A DNA stretch of 7,571 bases, taken from the NCBI GenBank assembly GCA_913060955.1, contig CAJXTH010000033.1:1-7571 (forward strand), in the 5' to 3' direction. This DNA is from an uncultured bacterium (GTDB taxonomy: Bacteria; Patescibacteriota; Minisyncoccia; SW-4-49-11). Within the stretch, counting starts at the first letter, position 1. Each line of letters starts with the position of its first letter. Below are positions 5,841 through 7,571 of this stretch, one piece after another. The notes under the pieces are model-generated. The model worked only from the letters and a program-made list of their open reading frames with translations. It was not told the origin of the DNA and ran no database searches. The translations under genes were made by a program, and so were the position numbers.

Positions 5841-6750
5841 ATACGCAATTCGAATCATTTTGGCTGGATTTCTCATGGTAGTTTCCATTGGATTGATTTT
5901 CGTGTATCGCCAAGGTGATTCAAACACTGCCCCTGAGACGGAAGAACAAGTTACCGAGAGTACGACGAATCGAAGATCAGCTCCACTCGGGGAAGCTCGG
6001 GTTGTGGGAGAATCCGTTTCTCGTCCAGATGAATCTTCCAGTCAAGATACGGAAGATCAGTCTTCCAGCAACTCGAATCAATTTCTGAACGATGCGCCAG
6101 AAGGTGTGGTAGATATTCCCGAGGTAGAACAGTTTGAAGAGAGTATTGAGCTTGCGGTTACCGCACCAAGTCGTTATCAGGTATTCTCTGTGGGAGATGT
6201 AATTCGAGTTTCCTTTAATTCAAACGCACTACGTGAAGTTCAGGTGTATGTCAGAGAGTCTCCAGAGGTCTGTGAAGGTGATCAGACGTGTTTGTCTCAG
6301 TTTTTGGCTTTTCGAACCAGTTATTCTGTGGGTGCCCGCTCCCTGAATCGAGGATACATCGATATTGAGACTGGCTCTTTTGAAGCTGGGCAATATCTGG
6401 TTGAAATTGTTGACGGAAATACTATTATTGGATCAAGTCAGGAGTTTGCGTTAGTATCTGGGGACCCAAGCTTGAGTGTAATTATTCCCTTTGAAAACCA
6501 AGAGCTTTCAGGAGATGGAGAGTTAGTCCGATGGGAGGCTACGCCGGACGTGTTCTTTGTGGATATCTTTATCGAGGGGACGTCACGAAGACAAATTGCC
6601 GCTAACAAGCGAAACGATAATTTCTTTGCTTGGGATTATACTACAACAACAGGTCAATCAGTTGAGAATGGATCATATGTGATGGTCTTCGAAGATCGGT
6701 TTACGGGTGAGGAATTGGATCGGGTACCATTCGAGTTATCAAAAAACTAA
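5827..6750 (+). CDS. Signal-anchored surface protein with two probable Ig-like domains
   Basis: The product is 307 residues if translation starts at TTG 5827, the first usable start after an in-frame TAG at 5809-5811. It gives NKYAIR before a hydrophobic helix (8-27, ending FVYRQ), a good signal anchor; the first ATG (5875) would cut that helix in half. Residues 28-105 form a Ser/Glu/Thr-rich, probably disordered linker. Two similar beta-rich domains follow, about 107-210 and 213-305. Each opens with a [TI][AI]P motif (VTAPSRYQVFSVGD; VIIPFENQELSGDG), then a strand with VSF or VRW, and ends with a G[QS]Y[LV] turn (GQYLVEIVD; GSYVMVFED). This matches Ig/fibronectin-type modules, like the Kre9/Knh1-type repeats often annotated in Patescibacteria surface proteins. 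C149 and C155 may form a disulfide. It is probably displayed outside the membrane; its binding partner is unknown. Confidence 0.8.
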   Translation: MLQNKYAIRIILAGFLMVVSIGLIFVYRQGDSNTAPETEEQVTESTTNRRSAPLGEARVVGESVSRPDESSSQDTEDQSSSNSNQFLNDAPEGVVDIPEVEQFEESIELAVTAPSRYQVFSVGDVIRVSFNSNALREVQVYVRESPEVCEGDQTCLSQFLAFRTSYSVGARSLNRGYIDIETGSFEAGQYLVEIVDGNTIIGSSQEFALVSGDPSLSVIIPFENQELSGDGELVRWEATPDVFFVDIFIEGTSRRQIAANKRNDNFFAWDYTTTTGQSVENGSYVMVFEDRFTGEELDRVPFELSKN

Positions 6751-6752
6751 GG

Positions 6753-6758
6753 TATAAT
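6753..6758 (+). promoter_or_regulatory. Perfect TATAAT -10 box placed for leaderless transcription
   Basis: TATAAT begins 3 nt after the previous stop and ends 7 nt before the ATG at 6766. With usual spacing the transcript would start at 6765-6766, at or one base before the start codon, leaving no room for a ribosome binding site. The best -35 candidate is weak (TTCGAG at 6730-6735, 17-bp spacer). Confidence 0.55.
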
Positions 6759-6765
6759 AGCATAT

Positions 6766-7200
6766 ATGAAAGCAATACTTCTCTCAGCCTTGATCTTTGC
6801 CGGAGGTGCTCTGGCTACGCTTTGGTTATATGCTGTACCTCAGACGACTGCGATTGGTCCCTTTGGATCCCGGGTACCGTTTGGAGGGCCAATTAGTTTT
6901 GTGTGTAGTTGCACTTGTACTGGAGAGACCTTATGGCGTGTAGGAAGACCAAGTGCCTATACCTGGCCAGAGAATCGAAGCGAAACTTTTTTATCAGGTG
7001 GATACACTAGTTATTATCTGAAAGATCGGATTCAGTCTGGTGAATGGACGGTTGGTATGGCAAGAGAGCCCAAAAGTACTTGTCTCAAATTGGTCTGTAC
7101 TCCACAAGGATGTTTTTGTGAGCCGTGTGGATCCGGATATCCTATCCAATATATTGGAACAGATAGTCCACAAACTGGGTTTGGACCTGAACAACGATAA
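6766..7200 (+). CDS. Small exported cysteine-rich protein, unknown family
   Basis: The 144-residue product starts MKAILLSALIF with a hydrophobic signal or anchor segment at about 3-23. It has eight cysteines: a CSCTC cluster at 47-51 and a second group at 106, 111, 116, 118 and 121 (C-x4-C-x4-C-x-C-x2-C). Before the first cluster is a PFGSRVPFGGPI element (32-43). I recall similar PFGG...CxC proteins as hypothetical proteins in Parcubacteria, but this is memory and not a search. The cysteines could form disulfides outside the cell or bind metal. No catalytic motif is visible. The ATG lies 15 nt after the Ig-like gene stop and directly downstream of a perfect TATAAT, suggesting its own leaderless transcript in addition to any read-through. 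The next gene starts 5 nt after its stop. Confidence 0.75.
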   Translation: MKAILLSALIFAGGALATLWLYAVPQTTAIGPFGSRVPFGGPISFVCSCTCTGETLWRVGRPSAYTWPENRSETFLSGGYTSYYLKDRIQSGEWTVGMAREPKSTCLKLVCTPQGCFCEPCGSGYPIQYIGTDSPQTGFGPEQR

Positions 7201-7205
7201 ATGAT

Positions 7206-7571
7206 ATGCCTACTCGACGAATTCAACTTCAGAATACCTATTATCTAATTCGTCACGGGGAAGCGGTATCAAATCAGAACGATATTTTGATCTCTTCCAT
7301 TGAGCGATCATCAGAATCTCCGTTGACAGAAAAAGGTCTGGATCAAGTGAAGATCATGTGTTCTCGTCTTCGAAGAGAGTCTATTACTCGGATTGTTGCA
7401 TCTGATTTTTTGCGTACACAGGAAACGGCTCAAGAGTTGTCAAAGTGCTTGTCGGTCCCCATAGAGTATGACCTTCGGTTACGCGAACGATTTTTGGGAG
7501 ATTTTGATGGTACTGTAACTATGTATTGCGCCAATGAGTCGGGCGATACGTCTATGATTTGTCCCACTGAG
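7206..7571 (+). CDS. Histidine phosphatase (phosphoglycerate mutase-like) family protein, N-terminal 122 residues
   Basis: The frame starts at ATG 7206 and is open to the right edge. It shows YYLIRHGEAVSNQN at residues 12-25, with the phospho-accepting histidine H17 in the RHG motif. Further on come the helix SPLTEKGLDQV, the block VASDFLRTQETAQEL with the conserved Arg-Thr and Glu-Thr-Ala, and LRLRERFLGDFDG with the expected acidic residue. These are the standard landmarks of the branch-1 histidine phosphatases (phosphoglycerate mutase, CobC and broad phosphatases). The second catalytic histidine lies beyond the window. The substrate cannot be told from this part. The ATG at 7201, touching the previous stop, is in another frame that ends after 15 codons, so 7206 is preferred; no Shine-Dalgarno is seen. 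Confidence 0.9.
   Translation, partial: MPTRRIQLQNTYYLIRHGEAVSNQNDILISSIERSSESPLTEKGLDQVKIMCSRLRRESITRIVASDFLRTQETAQELSKCLSVPIEYDLRLRERFLGDFDGTVTMYCANESGDTSMICPTE

Noticed and set aside
7145..7158. Perfect 14-bp palindrome TCCAATATATTGGA
   Set aside because: It lies inside a coding region, and one such palindrome in about 7.5 kb is near chance expectation; no repeat elsewhere.
1..7571. Alternative genetic code with UGA as glycine
   Set aside because: All recognised frames are intact without in-frame TGA, and CGA arginine codons are frequent, unlike lineages that use that code.

Overview
The window looks like chromosomal DNA of a small-genome bacterium of the Candidate Phyla Radiation (Patescibacteria, Parcubacteria-like). 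This is an inference from gene style, not from a marker gene. It is moderately AT-rich and densely packed. Most proteins carry an N-terminal signal or anchor and match no well-known family, and a TrbL/VirB6-like polytopic protein sits among lineage-specific exported proteins. No start has a convincing Shine-Dalgarno sequence. Arg CGA codons are common, all frames stay open under the standard code and every visible stop is TAA or TAG. That argues against the UGA=Gly code of Gracilibacteria/Absconditabacteria.

Left half (1-4390), minus strand: an operon of at least four genes read right to left. They are a signal-anchored helical protein (3659-4390), a secreted eight-cysteine protein with a short proline repeat (2276-3655), a TrbL/VirB6-like membrane protein with a large hydrophilic C-terminal half (222-2273), and a small unknown protein cut by the left edge (1-208). 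Gaps are 3, 2 and 13 nt. The set resembles the membrane-pore part of a type IV secretion-like or envelope-spanning machine, but no VirB4 ATPase or other core component is visible here.

Middle (4391-5180): a roughly 100-bp divergent promoter region, then a plus-strand pair encoding a single-pass membrane protein and a YtxH-family protein. The pair is bounded by its own promoter and a clear intrinsic terminator, and its layout recalls the Bacillus ytxG-ytxH pair.

Right half (5217-7571), plus strand: a PlsC-type acyltransferase; a signal-anchored protein with two probable Ig-like domains, most simply started at a TTG inside the acyltransferase end; a small cysteine-rich exported protein preceded by a perfect TATAAT placed for leaderless transcription; and the start of a histidine phosphatase cut by the right edge. 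The genes in this half are tightly packed and may be co-transcribed, with an extra internal promoter before the cysteine-rich gene. There is no RNA gene, CRISPR array, insertion sequence or prophage signature, and no gene-free stretch above about 110 bp.
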